Notes under the pieces: model-generated
Databases searched by the model: none
Told to the model about the DNA's origin: nothing
What the model saw: only the letters and a program-made list of their open reading frames with translations
NCBI GenBank assembly: GCA_017860615.1
Contig: JAGDMU010000011.1
Span: 1-64,000 of the forward strand
DNA: 64,000 bases
Direction of reading: 5' to 3'
Origin: Pseudomonadota bacterium
GTDB lineage: Bacteria; Campylobacterota; Campylobacteria; Campylobacterales; Sulfurospirillaceae
Shown: one piece after another, positions 25,025-34,106 of the stretch
Layout: each line of letters opens with the position of its first letter
Numbering within the stretch: position 1 is the first letter of the stretch
Made by a program: the position numbers and the translations under genes

Positions 25025-25181
25025 TCTAATTTTGCCTCGAAAGAGGCAAAATTCAGTGCGAAGTCGCAACGTAGTTTTTCAAGCTTTGCTTAGAGAAAGT
25101 GTTAAGTTAATTCTGCCTCGCAGAGGCAAGCTTCAGTGCACAGCGCAGCGTAGCTTTTCAAGCTTTGCTTGGAAAGCGTAT
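25025..25181. repeat. Two imperfect copies of a ~76-bp palindrome-rich unit
   Basis: Copy A is 25025-25101 and copy B 25106-25181. Both follow the order: hairpin 1 (TTTTGCCTC-GAAA-GAGGCAAAA in A; TGCCTC/GAGGCA in B), a CAGTGC...CGTAG middle, then hairpin 2 (CTTTTCAAGC-TTT-GCTTGGAAAG in B; the same with two changes in A). They fill the 299-base gap between PBP1A and glnA, along with the flanking hairpins. The layout is like REP/BIME-type intergenic elements; no coding potential is credible. Confidence 0.75.
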
Positions 25182-25183
25182 AG

Positions 25184-25223
25184 AAATAAAAAAAGGGGTG
25201 AAGAGCTTTCACTCCTCACCCCT
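25184..25223 (-). terminator. Rho-independent terminator of glnA
   Basis: Read on the minus strand, GGGGTGA and TCACCCC pair around a partly paired interior, followed by a run of seven T (plus-strand A run at about 25188-25194). It begins about 20 bases after the glnA stop. A good intrinsic terminator. Confidence 0.85.
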
Positions 25224-25241
25224 CGAATAATCTTTAAATGT

Positions 25242-26672
25242 CTAGCAAGAGAACATTGTTTTAAATTCAAACGCTGTCGGTCTAGCTTCATCTGGCCAAA
25301 CTTGAGTTTCAAATTTGTAGTGTTGGTATGTATCGATAAACTCTTTTGTCATAACGGGACTTAGGTATTCATTGTCACGAATAAGCGCTTCAAGTGATCC
25401 TCTTAACGTATGAGGCATTTGGTTAATACCTTTCTCTCTAATCTCATCCAGTGAAAGTTCAAACAAGTCTTCATCCATTGGACCAACAGGCTCAGTTTTA
25501 GTATTGATACCATCGATTCCTGCAAGAAGCATAGATGCAAATGCAAGGTATGGGCATGAAGTTGAATCTGGGAAACGCATCTCAACACGAACTGATTTCT
25601 CGCCAGCACCGTAAGGAATACGACAACTAGCTGAACGGTTTTGCATAGAGTATGTAAGAATTGAAGGTGCTTCAAATCCTGGGATCAAACGTTTGTAAGA
25701 GTTGGTTGATGGGTTAGTAAATGCTGCAACGCTTCTTGCGTGTTTCAAGATACCGCCGATGTACCATCTTGCCATATCGCTGAGATTTGCATATTCACCC
25801 GCTTTAAAGAACAAGTTTTTACCATCTTTCCAGATTGATTGGTGAACGTGCATACCGCTACCATTGTCGCCGTAAAGTGGTTTAGGCATAAAGGTTGCTG
25901 TTTTGCCATTGAGGTGTGCTACCATTTTAACAACATATTTGTATTTTTGAACGTTATCAGCAGCTTCAATGAGTGTTCCAAATTTAACGCCGATTTCGCC
26001 TTGTGCTTGAGCAACTTCGTGGTGAACAACGAATACTTCAAGACCAACTTGTTTCAAAGTTTGTACCATTTCAGCACGTAGATCTACCATCGAATCAATT
26101 GGCTGAACTGGGAAATAGCCACCTTTTGTACCTGGGCGGTGACCTGTATTGTAACCATCCGTATAATTTTTAGCGCTATTCCAAGCACCTTCTTCAGAGT
26201 CTACTTCATAGTATGAACAGTTGATTTCGTCTCTGATTTTTACATCGTCAAATACAAAAAATTCATTTTCTGGTCCAAAGTAAGCAACATCACCAAGACC
26301 TGTTTTTGAAAGGTATGCTAATGTTTTTTTAGCAATACTTCTTGGACATTTCTCATAAAGGTCACCTTTATAGATATCAAAAACATCACAGAATACAACA
26401 ACAGTTGAGTCAGCGGTAAAAGGATCTAAAAATGCTGTCTCAGCTTCTGGCTTAAGGAGCATATCAGACTTGTTGATTGGTTGCCAAGCATCAATAGATG
26501 AACCGTCAAAAGGGATACCATTTGAAAAAGATTCAGCACTAATTGCTTCCATAGTATATGTAAGGTGATGCCATGTTCCTTTCATGTCAGTGAAACGAAA
26601 ATCAACAAATTCAACTTCATTGTCAGCACAGTATTTGAAAAATTCTTCAACACTGTTTACAAACTTACCCAT
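25242..26672 (-). CDS. glnA: Glutamine synthetase, type I
   Basis: Makes glutamine from glutamate, ammonia and ATP. 476 residues with the GSI signatures: FDGSSI near 56, metal-ligand PENEFF, the ATP-site [16 protein letters not shown] (264-279), and NRSASCRIP near 345. The site adenylylated in enterobacterial GS (NLYDLP, Tyr397) reads DLFELS here with Phe404, so GlnE-type adenylylation is not possible at this position; this is also known for H. pylori GS. AGGAG precedes the ATG at a normal distance. A strong terminator follows. Confidence 0.96.
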   Translation of the reverse strand: MGKFVNSVEEFFKYCADNEVEFVDFRFTDMKGTWHHLTYTMEAISAESFSNGIPFDGSSIDAWQPINKSDMLLKPEAETAFLDPFTADSTVVVFCDVFDIYKGDLYEKCPRSIAKKTLAYLSKTGLGDVAYFGPENEFFVFDDVKIRDEINCSYYEVDSEEGAWNSAKNYTDGYNTGHRPGTKGGYFPVQPIDSMVDLRAEMVQTLKQVGLEVFVVHHEVAQAQGEIGVKFGTLIEAADNVQKYKYVVKMVAHLNGKTATFMPKPLYGDNGSGMHVHQSIWKDGKNLFFKAGEYANLSDMARWYIGGILKHARSVAAFTNPSTNSYKRLIPGFEAPSILTYSMQNRSASCRIPYGAGEKSVRVEMRFPDSTSCPYLAFASMLLAGIDGINTKTEPVGPMDEDLFELSLDEIREKGINQMPHTLRGSLEALIRDNEYLSPVMTKEFIDTYQHYKFETQVWPDEARPTAFEFKTMFSC

Positions 26673-26743
26673 GTTGTAACTCCTAAATTTTAAATTTTAG
26701 TAATTTTATCAGATTGAACTGAAAATAACATTGCAAGAGGTGC

Positions 26744-27523
26744 TTAAAAATTAACCAATATTCGATCTCTGCTTTCAAAAGTTGCACATTTTTTATACCC
26801 ATACGCTTTTGCAATCTCTCTAAGCTCTTCTTGGCAAAAGCCAACATGCTCTATTGCATGAGCATCAGAGCCAAATGTAATAGGAATATCATGCTCAGCA
26901 ATAAGCTCCATTAACGGATTGCTTGGGTACTGCTCACCTACAGGTTTGCGGTAACCTGCTGCATTAAGTTCAATCGACATATTGGCTTTTTTGATGGCTT
27001 TTATAGCCTCTTTTGCGATAAGTCTTACATCTTTTTTAGGGAGATAATTAAAGACTTTAATCAAATCTAAATGACCTACAATATCAAAGAGTCCACTCTT
27101 TGCCATAAGGGTAATCGCTTCAAAATAACGCTCCCATACTTCATCAATATTTTGAGTACGGTATTCACCAATAAATTCGGGATTATCAAACCCCCAAGAA
27201 CCCAAATAATGCACCGAGCCTATAAAATAATCAACGTTCCGTTTAAGAACACGTTCATCAATGTAGCCTCTCAAAAAATCGACTTCATAAGCGAGTAAAA
27301 TTTTTATTTGATGTTTGTACTTATCTTTAATATCCAAGACTTCTTTTTCATAATTTTCCATCTCTGAAAAGCTCATGCGATACGCTTCATCGTAATTCAT
27401 GGGCGCATGATCGGAAAAGCCAAATACATTTATTCTTTTAGCAATTGCAGCTTGGATATACTCTTCAATACTCCCCTCAGCGTGGTTACATAAAGTAGTA
27501 TGGTTATGTAAATCAATGATCAT
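26744..27523 (-). CDS. PHP-domain histidinol-phosphatase-like protein
   Basis: Metal-dependent phosphoesterase of the PHP family, 259 residues, resembling HisJ/HisK-type histidinol-phosphatases. Metal ligands visible are DLHNHT (residues 4-9), CNHAEGS, FSDHAPM (~37-43), a central GSVHYLG and the C-terminal FGSDAHAIEHVG (~219-230). Histidinol phosphate is the favoured substrate by family, but other PHP phosphatases act on different esters. Divergent from cheZ; its 3' end faces the glnA promoter 71 bases away. Confidence 0.82.
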   Translation of the reverse strand: MIIDLHNHTTLCNHAEGSIEEYIQAAIAKRINVFGFSDHAPMNYDEAYRMSFSEMENYEKEVLDIKDKYKHQIKILLAYEVDFLRGYIDERVLKRNVDYFIGSVHYLGSWGFDNPEFIGEYRTQNIDEVWERYFEAITLMAKSGLFDIVGHLDLIKVFNYLPKKDVRLIAKEAIKAIKKANMSIELNAAGYRKPVGEQYPSNPLMELIAEHDIPITFGSDAHAIEHVGFCQEELREIAKAYGYKKCATFESRDRILVNF

Positions 27524-27575
27524 AATAGCCTTCCTTGTATCAGGGTCTTAAAGTTAAATTATATAAAAAGTTCAC

Positions 27576-27581
27576 TATAAT
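27576..27581 (+). promoter_or_regulatory. -10 box of the cheZ operon
   Basis: Perfect TATAAT preceded by CAC, 33 bases before the cheZ ATG at 27615, with GAGGAG at 27602-27607 as the ribosome site. The expected transcript start is near 27588. Confidence 0.65.
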
Positions 27582-27614
27582 AGACCATAATTTGTCATTT
27601 TGAGGAGAAAGCTT

Positions 27615-28349
27615 ATGACGCAAGAAGAACTTGATGCTTTGATGGCGGGCGATTTAGATGATATGGACGACGTTGCGCCAACGGAGACAGCGTTTGAAGA
27701 GAGTGCTGAGCTAGAAGATGAGCTTATGGATAGTGATGCTTTAGAATTGGAAAAAGATAAAGCTGCTACCCAAATGATGCATGAATATAGACCATCATCG
27801 ACAATGTCTTGGCCACCACCACCACCAACGGATGACCATAAAATGGTTCACCAACTGGATGATGTGACTAAAGATTCTGAGATCAAAGCATCCCAGGTTT
27901 TTGATAAGCTTGAAATTGTGAATAATTTTATGCTGAGTGCAGAAGAAAACGCCAAAGAGGTTATTAAACTCATTGAGTCTAACATTGCTCTTTTTGAAAC
28001 ATTGGTGACAAAATTTCCTAAAATTGAGCAGTTCCAAAAAGCATTGGATGACAATAAAGGGATGAAAGACCGTGTTGAAGATCTTTTGATGAATGCTCAA
28101 ATGGCCGAAGATGAGATCATGATGACGATGGACATTATGCAATATCAAGATATTCACCGCCAAAAAATTGAGCGTGTTATCAATGTGATGCGTGCCCTTT
28201 CTAAATACATGAGCGCACTGTTTGAAGGTTCTAAAGATGACTCTAAACGCGTTGGATCAGCTGTTCACATTCATGGTGATACAACAACGGAAGATGTTGT
28301 GAGCAGTGAAGATATTGAAGCGTTAATTGCTAGTTTAGGAAAGAAATAG
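27615..28349 (+). CDS. cheZ: CheY-P phosphatase, epsilon-type CheZ
   Basis: 244-residue acidic protein similar to the remote CheZ of Campylobacterota (HP0170 type). The helix reading MQYQDIHRQKIERV keeps the catalytic Asp and Gln of CheZ (~Asp179, Gln183; E. coli QDLTGQ). The last residues (SSEDIEALIASLG) match the CheY-P-binding tail of CheZ. The extreme N-terminus, MTQEELDALMAGDL, looks like the CheY-binding peptide of FliM. A Pro-rich linker (WPPPPPTDD) separates the first 65 residues from the four-helix body. ATG 27615 with GAGGAG is preferred to TTG 27600. The stop abuts the U32 gene. Confidence 0.85.
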   Translation: MTQEELDALMAGDLDDMDDVAPTETAFEESAELEDELMDSDALELEKDKAATQMMHEYRPSSTMSWPPPPPTDDHKMVHQLDDVTKDSEIKASQVFDKLEIVNNFMLSAEENAKEVIKLIESNIALFETLVTKFPKIEQFQKALDDNKGMKDRVEDLLMNAQMAEDEIMMTMDIMQYQDIHRQKIERVINVMRALSKYMSALFEGSKDDSKRVGSAVHIHGDTTTEDVVSSEDIEALIASLGKK

Positions 28350-29615
28350 GTGTCAAACGTCGAACTGCTTTCTCCAGCTGGAAATTTTGAAAAATTAAAG
28401 ATAGCGCTCTCTTATGGCGCTGATGCTGTGTATGCGGGCGTGAGTCACTTTTCTCTTCGTATACGCTCAGGCAAAGAGTTTACGTATGAGAGTTTTGAAG
28501 AAGCTATTCAGTATACACATGCACAGGGCAAACATCTGCACGCAACGATTAATGGATTTCCTTTTAATGCGCAGATTCCTTTATTGGAAAAACACATTGA
28601 GCGCGTGGCAGCAATGAATCCTGATGCATTTATCGTAGCAGCTCCTGGTGTTATTAAGCTTGCACGTAAAATTGCACCTCATATTCCCATTCATCTTTCC
28701 ACGCAAGCAAACGTTTTAAGCTACCTCGATGCTGAAGTTTATTCTGATATGGGAGTAAAACGTATTATCGCTGCTCGTGAAGTAAGTTTGAAAGACTTGG
28801 AACAGATTAAAAAGCATCTACCTCATTTAGAACTTGAAGTGTTTGTGCATGGCTCGATGTGTTTTGCCTATAGTGGTCGTTGTTTGATCAGTTCAGTTCA
28901 AAGCGGACGTGTCTCAAACCGTGGTAGTTGTGCCAATGACTGTCGTTTCCCGTACACCTTGTATGCTCACAATGAAGAGAGTGGAACACTCTTCCGTGTG
29001 GAAGAGAGCGAAGAGGGAACGCATATTATGAATGCCAAAGATCTGAATTTAAGTGCACATGTCAAAGAGATACTTGATTCAGGAGTGATTGATTCACTCA
29101 AAATTGAAGGTCGAACGAAAAGTTCATACTATGTAGGCATTACAACAAAAACATATCGTCAAGCAATAGATGACTACTACGCGAATCAGTTTGATGCAAG
29201 CAAGTATACAGCGGAACTAGACACAACAAAAAATAGGGGCTTTAGTGATGGCTATTTGGTCAATCGCCCTTATGAAAAAAATGACACCCAAAACTTAGCG
29301 CATTCTATTAGTGAAGGCACACATCAAGTGATTGCACAGGTAAGTGAAGATGGCACAAACTGCCTTTGTAAAGATGTTTTATCGTTGCATGTTACTTATG
29401 AATTGATTATGCCAGCGCATGTGAAAATAGAGCCTATCGATAATGAAATTGGAACTATTTTCCAAGAAGAGGGTTTTTGGAAAGTAAGCTTTAAAAAGCT
29501 TCAAACACTAAGTGGAAAATTATTTGATGAGATTCATAGTGGCAATACCAATGCCATTGTTTTACCGACAACGTTACCTGGATTTACATTTTTAAGAGCA
29601 AAAACAAAAGGATAA
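28350..29615 (+). CDS. Peptidase U32-family protein (TrhP/YegQ-like)
   Basis: 421 residues. N-terminal LLSPAGNFEKLKIALSYGAD and the signature block EVFVHGSMCFAYSGRC near residue 165 define U32; further cysteines in GSCANDCRFPY complete the likely iron-sulfur ligand set. E. coli U32 members TrhP and RlhA hydroxylate tRNA or rRNA uridine/cytidine, so an RNA hydroxylation role is more likely than proteolysis. Start GTG 28350 directly follows the cheZ stop, and purE begins three bases after the stop. Confidence 0.85.
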   Translation: MSNVELLSPAGNFEKLKIALSYGADAVYAGVSHFSLRIRSGKEFTYESFEEAIQYTHAQGKHLHATINGFPFNAQIPLLEKHIERVAAMNPDAFIVAAPGVIKLARKIAPHIPIHLSTQANVLSYLDAEVYSDMGVKRIIAAREVSLKDLEQIKKHLPHLELEVFVHGSMCFAYSGRCLISSVQSGRVSNRGSCANDCRFPYTLYAHNEESGTLFRVEESEEGTHIMNAKDLNLSAHVKEILDSGVIDSLKIEGRTKSSYYVGITTKTYRQAIDDYYANQFDASKYTAELDTTKNRGFSDGYLVNRPYEKNDTQNLAHSISEGTHQVIAQVSEDGTNCLCKDVLSLHVTYELIMPAHVKIEPIDNEIGTIFQEEGFWKVSFKKLQTLSGKLFDEIHSGNTNAIVLPTTLPGFTFLRAKTKG

Positions 29616-29618
29616 AGC

Positions 29619-30113
29619 GTGAAGTTCGTTTCTATTTTAATGGGAAGTAAAAGTGATTATACCGTTATGGAAGAGTGTGCTAAGACATTAGAAAAATTTG
29701 GTGTTATGCATGAGATTATTGTCTCATCAGCACACAGAAGTCCTGATCGTACGCATCAGTATGTTAAAAATGCTGAAGCAAAGGGTGCAAAAGTATTTAT
29801 CGCAGCAGCAGGTATGGCAGCGCACTTAGCGGGTGTTGTTGCATCTCTTACCACAAAGCCTGTTATTGGTGTTCCGATGAAAGGTGGCGTAATGGAAGGA
29901 ATGGATGCACTCTTAAGCACCGTTCAAATGCCTGGTGGTATGCCTGTTGGTACGGTGGCTATTGGCTCTGCGGGAGCTGTGAACAGCGCTTATTTAGCGA
30001 TGCAAATTTTAGCGATTGAAGATGAAGAATTAGCAGCCAAATTAAAAGAAGACCGTATTTTAAAAGCAAAGAAAGTTGAAACAGATTCAATGGGTATTGA
30101 AGTAATTATCTAA
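29619..30113 (+). CDS. purE: N5-carboxyaminoimidazole ribonucleotide mutase
   Basis: Purine biosynthesis enzyme converting N5-CAIR to CAIR. 164 residues, class I PurE, with MGSKSDY (residues 8-14), the catalytic SSAHRSPDR (~39-47), AAAGMAAHLAGV and the PMKGGVMEGMDALLS loop. Start GTG 29619. The partner PurK is not in the window. Continues the cheZ-U32 transcript. Confidence 0.96.
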   Translation: MKFVSILMGSKSDYTVMEECAKTLEKFGVMHEIIVSSAHRSPDRTHQYVKNAEAKGAKVFIAAAGMAAHLAGVVASLTTKPVIGVPMKGGVMEGMDALLSTVQMPGGMPVGTVAIGSAGAVNSAYLAMQILAIEDEELAAKLKEDRILKAKKVETDSMGIEVII

Positions 30114-30124
30114 AAGGTGTCACA

Positions 30125-30613
30125 ATGAACAGTTGGTTAGAAATTGAAGAGTTTAGTACATTAGTCAATTTGGATATTTCTGCCATTCAAGCATTGATTG
30201 ATGAGGATAAATTGATAGCCAAAGAAGAAGAAGGACAGTGTTTTGTTGAGGTAAGCCGCAGTGCCCATGCACTGATTCCCGCAACAAGAGGCATTGTTCT
30301 TGATGACGCTTATGAAAACTCTTCGGTTACTATGAGTTCAGAATTTGTTGAGAAAACAGTTGGAGCGATTTTAAGCCTGCATGAAAAAGTTTTGGATGCC
30401 AAGGAGGAGACACTTGATGCCCTCAAAGGTGAAAATCGCTTTTTAAAAGAGGCACTTTTTTCGATGCAAGAGCTCTGCGATGAAGATCGTAAAGTGATTG
30501 AAACACTGACCAAACAGCTTGAATTGTTACAAGATGAGCTTGAATTTACGAAACGAAAATATAAAATGATGTGGAATAAAGCGGTGGAAGGTTATACCCC
30601 ACCGACCAAATAA
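30125..30613 (+). CDS. Coiled-coil protein, DUF3972-like
   Basis: 162 residues. The N-terminal part (residues 1-60) resembles a small DNA-binding or MerR-like helix-turn-helix (WLEIEEFSTLVNLDISAIQALIDEDKL), and residues ~75-150 form a heptad-rich coiled coil. I believe it belongs to the Campylobacterota-restricted DUF3972 group, from memory. Function unknown. Eleven bases after purE and 26 before glyQ, so probably co-transcribed. Confidence 0.65.
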   Translation: MNSWLEIEEFSTLVNLDISAIQALIDEDKLIAKEEEGQCFVEVSRSAHALIPATRGIVLDDAYENSSVTMSSEFVEKTVGAILSLHEKVLDAKEETLDALKGENRFLKEALFSMQELCDEDRKVIETLTKQLELLQDELEFTKRKYKMMWNKAVEGYTPPTK

Positions 30614-30639
30614 ATGTTTACATGTAAAAGGAAAAGATA

Positions 30640-31497
30640 GTGTTAACCTTTAGTCAAATGCTTTTAAACCTCCAAACTTTTTGGCAAGATCAAGGCTGTA
30701 CGATTGTTCAGCCGTATGACATGCCAGCAGGCGCTGGTACATTTCACAATGCAACCTTTTTAAGAAGCTTGAGTAGCAAACCTTGGGCAACGGCGTATGT
30801 CGCGCCAAGTCGCAGGCCAACGGACGGTCGTTATGGTGAGAATCCAAACCGTTTGGGAAGTTACTACCAGTTTCAAGTATTGATCAAACCAAGTCCAGAT
30901 AATATCCAAGAGCTTTACCTCAAAAGCCTTGAAATGCTAGGGCTTGACATTAAAAAACACGATATCCGTTTTGTCGAAGATAACTGGGAGTCACCAACAC
31001 TTGGTGCGTGGGGTCTTGGATGGGAAGTATGGCTTGATGGCATGGAAGTAACGCAATTTACCTATTTCCAGCAAGTGGGTGGTATCCCTTGTAATCCAGT
31101 CTCTGTTGAGATTACGTATGGTGTGGAACGTCTTGCAATGTACCTACAAGAGAAAGAGTCTGTCTTTGATCTTGTCTGGAACGAAAATAAATTTGGTGTG
31201 ACAACGTACGGTGATGTGCATAAACAGAGCGAGTATGAATTTAGTAAATATAACTTTGAAATCGCCAATGTTGCCATGCTTTTTGAACACTTTGAAAACG
31301 CACAAGTTGAGTGTAAACGTTGTTTAGAAGAGAATTTACCATTGCCTGCGTATGACTACTGCTTGATGGCGTCACATACGTTTAACGTTCTTGATGCACG
31401 TAAAGCGATCTCCGTGACACAGCGCCAAAACTACATCCTTAAAATTCGTGAGCTTGCCAAAGGCTGTGCCGTGAAATACAAAGAAGTAGTGGGTTGA
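30640..31497 (+). CDS. glyQ: Glycyl-tRNA synthetase alpha subunit
   Basis: Catalytic subunit of the tetrameric GlyRS. 285 residues with [17 protein letters not shown] near residue 25, the [14 protein letters not shown] block and [20 protein letters not shown] near 128. Start GTG 30640 has AAAGGAAAAG upstream. The beta subunit gene is not adjacent. The stop overlaps the Nif3-like start (TGATG). Same neighbours as in H. pylori, as I recall. Confidence 0.96.
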   Translation: MLTFSQMLLNLQTFWQDQGCTIVQPYDMPAGAGTFHNATFLRSLSSKPWATAYVAPSRRPTDGRYGENPNRLGSYYQFQVLIKPSPDNIQELYLKSLEMLGLDIKKHDIRFVEDNWESPTLGAWGLGWEVWLDGMEVTQFTYFQQVGGIPCNPVSVEITYGVERLAMYLQEKESVFDLVWNENKFGVTTYGDVHKQSEYEFSKYNFEIANVAMLFEHFENAQVECKRCLEENLPLPAYDYCLMASHTFNVLDARKAISVTQRQNYILKIRELAKGCAVKYKEVVG

Positions 31498-32216
31498 TGC
31501 GCTTAGGCGAAATTTACGACTATTTAGATGCGTTAAGTCCTTTTAGTACGCAAGCTGTTTGGGATAATAGTGGTTTACTGATTGGAAGCAGAGAAGATGA
31601 GGTAGAACACATCTATCTTAGCCTTGATGTCGATAGCGCACTTTTAGAAGAAGTGGCTGATAACTCACTGATTATAACGCATCATCCACTTATTTTCAGT
31701 GGCTTAAAACAGCTTAATTTCGCAAAATACCCTTCCAATTTGATCCAAATTATGGTTCAAAAAAAGATCGGTTTAATTGCAATGCACACCAATTTTGACC
31801 TTTCCCACCTCAATGCGTATGTGGCTTCAAAACTTGGTTTTGAGATCAAAGAGAGTAAAGAATTTGTGGCATATTGTGATGTTAACCAAAGTTTGGATGA
31901 TCTTGCTTTACATGTCAAACAGGTGTTTGGAATTGAAAATTTGCGAATCGTACGAGCTACAGAGTGGATTGGACGATGTGCCATTACCACTGGATCAGGT
32001 GGTGATTTAATCTCCAAAATTGATGCAGACTGTTTTCTAAGTGGGGATCTAAAGTACCATCAAGCTTTAGAGGCAAAAGAAAATAAACTCTCATTAATTG
32101 ATATAGGTCACTTTGAATCCGAGCGCTATTTCCCAGAGTGTTTGGCCAAATATTTGAAAAATTTGCCATTAAAGGCTATAATGTCAAATTCTAAAAATCC
32201 GTTTCAGTATAAATAG
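31497..32216 (+). CDS. Nif3-like dinuclear metal centre protein
   Basis: 239-residue NIF3/YbgI-family protein. Metal-ligand motifs are THHPLIF near residue 60, AMHTNFDLS near 95 and the C-terminal IGHFESERYFPE, all intact. The family is widespread; some members are proposed GTP cyclohydrolase-like or hydrolase enzymes, but the function is unsettled. ATG 31497 overlaps the glyQ stop by one base. Sits between glyQ and the HP0958 homologue. Confidence 0.88.
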   Translation: MRLGEIYDYLDALSPFSTQAVWDNSGLLIGSREDEVEHIYLSLDVDSALLEEVADNSLIITHHPLIFSGLKQLNFAKYPSNLIQIMVQKKIGLIAMHTNFDLSHLNAYVASKLGFEIKESKEFVAYCDVNQSLDDLALHVKQVFGIENLRIVRATEWIGRCAITTGSGGDLISKIDADCFLSGDLKYHQALEAKENKLSLIDIGHFESERYFPECLAKYLKNLPLKAIMSNSKNPFQYK

Positions 32217-32230
32217 AGGACACACAAGAT

Positions 32231-32950
32231 ATGAATAAGTATTTAGAGCAATTAATTGAGCTTTCCAAGTTAGACAAAGAGATTGACGATTTTGGTCCAC
32301 GTATCACCAAAGTTGAGAAAATGTTGAAGCTTTCTTTAGATAAAGAGAGAGATTTAAAACTCCAAGCGGAGTCTTTCCAAACAGACATTGCAGATGCGAA
32401 ACTCAAAAAAGCAAAAAATGAAGCACATCTTGCTGAACTTTCTGCAAAACTTAAAGATCTTACCAAAAAAAGCGCTTTGGTAAAAACAGCCAAAGAGATT
32501 AAAGCACTTCAACTTGAAGAAGAAATTTCAAAAGAGCAATGTGATTTTGCTAACGATGAAATTAACCGTTTAGATAAAATTATTGATTTGAAACAAACAA
32601 ATATCGCAGCATTGCAAGAAAAAATTGCAGAAGCTGTTAAAGAAGCAGAAGAAATTAAAGCATCTATTGATTCTCAAATCCAAGCGATTGATGAAGAACG
32701 TAAAAATGTTTACCAATCAAAAGATGAACTTGTTTCACAAATGAGCCAAAAAATCTTAACATTTTATCAAAAAATTCGTAAATGGGCTGAAAATACAACC
32801 GTTGTTCCTGTAAAAAAACAGGCATGTTATGGCTGTTTTATGCGCATTAATGATAAAACGTATGCAAGCGTTTTAAAACAAGATGACATTGTAACGTGCC
32901 CACATTGTGGTCGTATCTTATACAAAGAGATAGAGGAAGCAAAGGCGTAA
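32231..32950 (+). CDS. Coiled-coil zinc-ribbon protein, HP0958/FlgZ homologue
   Basis: 239 residues: a long coiled coil (residues ~1-180) and a C-terminal zinc ribbon with two pairs of cysteines (CYGC ~197-200, CPHC ~222-225). In H. pylori the homologue HP0958 stabilises RpoN and binds flaA mRNA, so it is a motility regulator. RBS GAGGA is spaced normally from the ATG. The neighbours (Nif3-like before, waaA after) match H. pylori. A link to the sigma54 promoter of flgB in this window is inferred. Confidence 0.87.
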   Translation: MNKYLEQLIELSKLDKEIDDFGPRITKVEKMLKLSLDKERDLKLQAESFQTDIADAKLKKAKNEAHLAELSAKLKDLTKKSALVKTAKEIKALQLEEEISKEQCDFANDEINRLDKIIDLKQTNIAALQEKIAEAVKEAEEIKASIDSQIQAIDEERKNVYQSKDELVSQMSQKILTFYQKIRKWAENTTVVPVKKQACYGCFMRINDKTYASVLKQDDIVTCPHCGRILYKEIEEAKA

Positions 32951-32953
32951 GCT

Positions 32954-34105
32954 TTGAGCTTTGTCTACTACTTTTTGGCAACGTTGCTTTATCTTGCAGC
33001 GTTGCCATATTTAATCTACCTTCGTTTCAAACCAAAATATAAAGATTCAATTCCTGCACGCTTTTTTTTGAAAAATAACGCTCACTTTTCTCGAGATGGC
33101 ATTTGGTTTCATGCGTGCTCTTTTGGTGAAGTACGTTCTTTAAACCCTTTTATCGCTCAAATTGAGCCTAAAGACATTCGTATTAGTGTCATAACACAAA
33201 CAGGTTTTAAAGAAGCTAGCAAACATTGGCTGGCTGAGGTGCGTTATCTTCCTTTTGAAATATTTTTGCCTTTTTGGATACGAAAGCAAAAAGTACTGAT
33301 TGTTATGGAAGCAGAACTTTGGCCACTTTTATTTATTGTAGCAAAAGCTAAAGGAATAAAAACGGTTTTATTGAATGCTCGTATATCCGATAATTCATAT
33401 ACGTCTTATCAGCGTTTTTCTTGGTTGTATCGTTGGATTTTTTCTCACATTGATCTCATTTTTGCCCAAAGTAGAGAAGATGAAGAGAGACTAAGACGTC
33501 TGGGCGCAAATGATATTTGTGTATGTGGTAACATCAAAGCTTTTAGCACGTACGAAGTAACACATGTGTATCCAAAAGATGAAGCCAAAAGAGTGATTGT
33601 GATGGCGAGTACGCATGAGGGCGAAGAAGAATTGCTTTTATCACAGATTTCATTATTGGATAATGACCAACTGATTGTGGTTCCAAGGCATCCAGAGCGA
33701 TTTGCAAAGGTAGATAAGCTTTTAACAGAATACGCTCAAAAAAAGGATCGAACCTATCAAAAACTATCTGAGCAAAACTCTTTGACTTCAGATATTATTT
33801 TATGCGATAAGATGGGTGAGCTCATCAATCTCTATGCTATCGCAGATGTGGTGATGTTGGGTGGCTCTTTCATCGATGGTATCGGTGGGCATAATCCGCT
33901 AGAGCCTGCTTTCTTTGAGGCAAAAATTATGAGTGGAGAGTTTATTTTCAACCAAAAAGTGCTTTTTGAAGCCGTTGAAAATGCCATAATATGTAAAATT
34001 GAAGATTTAAAAAACGTTTTTGATAGTATTGAGAATTACCCCAAAAGTACTATCACTCATCGTGGTGACATTAAGCCACTACTCGAGCAAATATTAGGAA
34101 AATAA
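32954..34105 (+). CDS. waaA: Kdo transferase WaaA
   Basis: Adds Kdo to lipid A precursor at the inner membrane. 383 residues: N-terminal membrane anchor (~1-20), then GT30 blocks IWFHACSFGEVRS (~49-61), VMEAELWPLLF (~120), and near the C-terminus GGSFIDGIGGHNPLEPAFF (~298-316). Start TTG 32954 falls three bases after the preceding stop; the pseudouridine synthase follows after one base. Confidence 0.93.
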   Translation: MSFVYYFLATLLYLAALPYLIYLRFKPKYKDSIPARFFLKNNAHFSRDGIWFHACSFGEVRSLNPFIAQIEPKDIRISVITQTGFKEASKHWLAEVRYLPFEIFLPFWIRKQKVLIVMEAELWPLLFIVAKAKGIKTVLLNARISDNSYTSYQRFSWLYRWIFSHIDLIFAQSREDEERLRRLGANDICVCGNIKAFSTYEVTHVYPKDEAKRVIVMASTHEGEEELLLSQISLLDNDQLIVVPRHPERFAKVDKLLTEYAQKKDRTYQKLSEQNSLTSDIILCDKMGELINLYAIADVVMLGGSFIDGIGGHNPLEPAFFEAKIMSGEFIFNQKVLFEAVENAIICKIEDLKNVFDSIENYPKSTITHRGDIKPLLEQILGK

Positions 34106-34106
34106 A

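Noticed and set aside
25032..25364. 110-codon frame across the repeat units into glnA
   Set aside because: It spans the palindromic repeats and the glnA terminator and runs antisense into glnA; composition is not protein-like.
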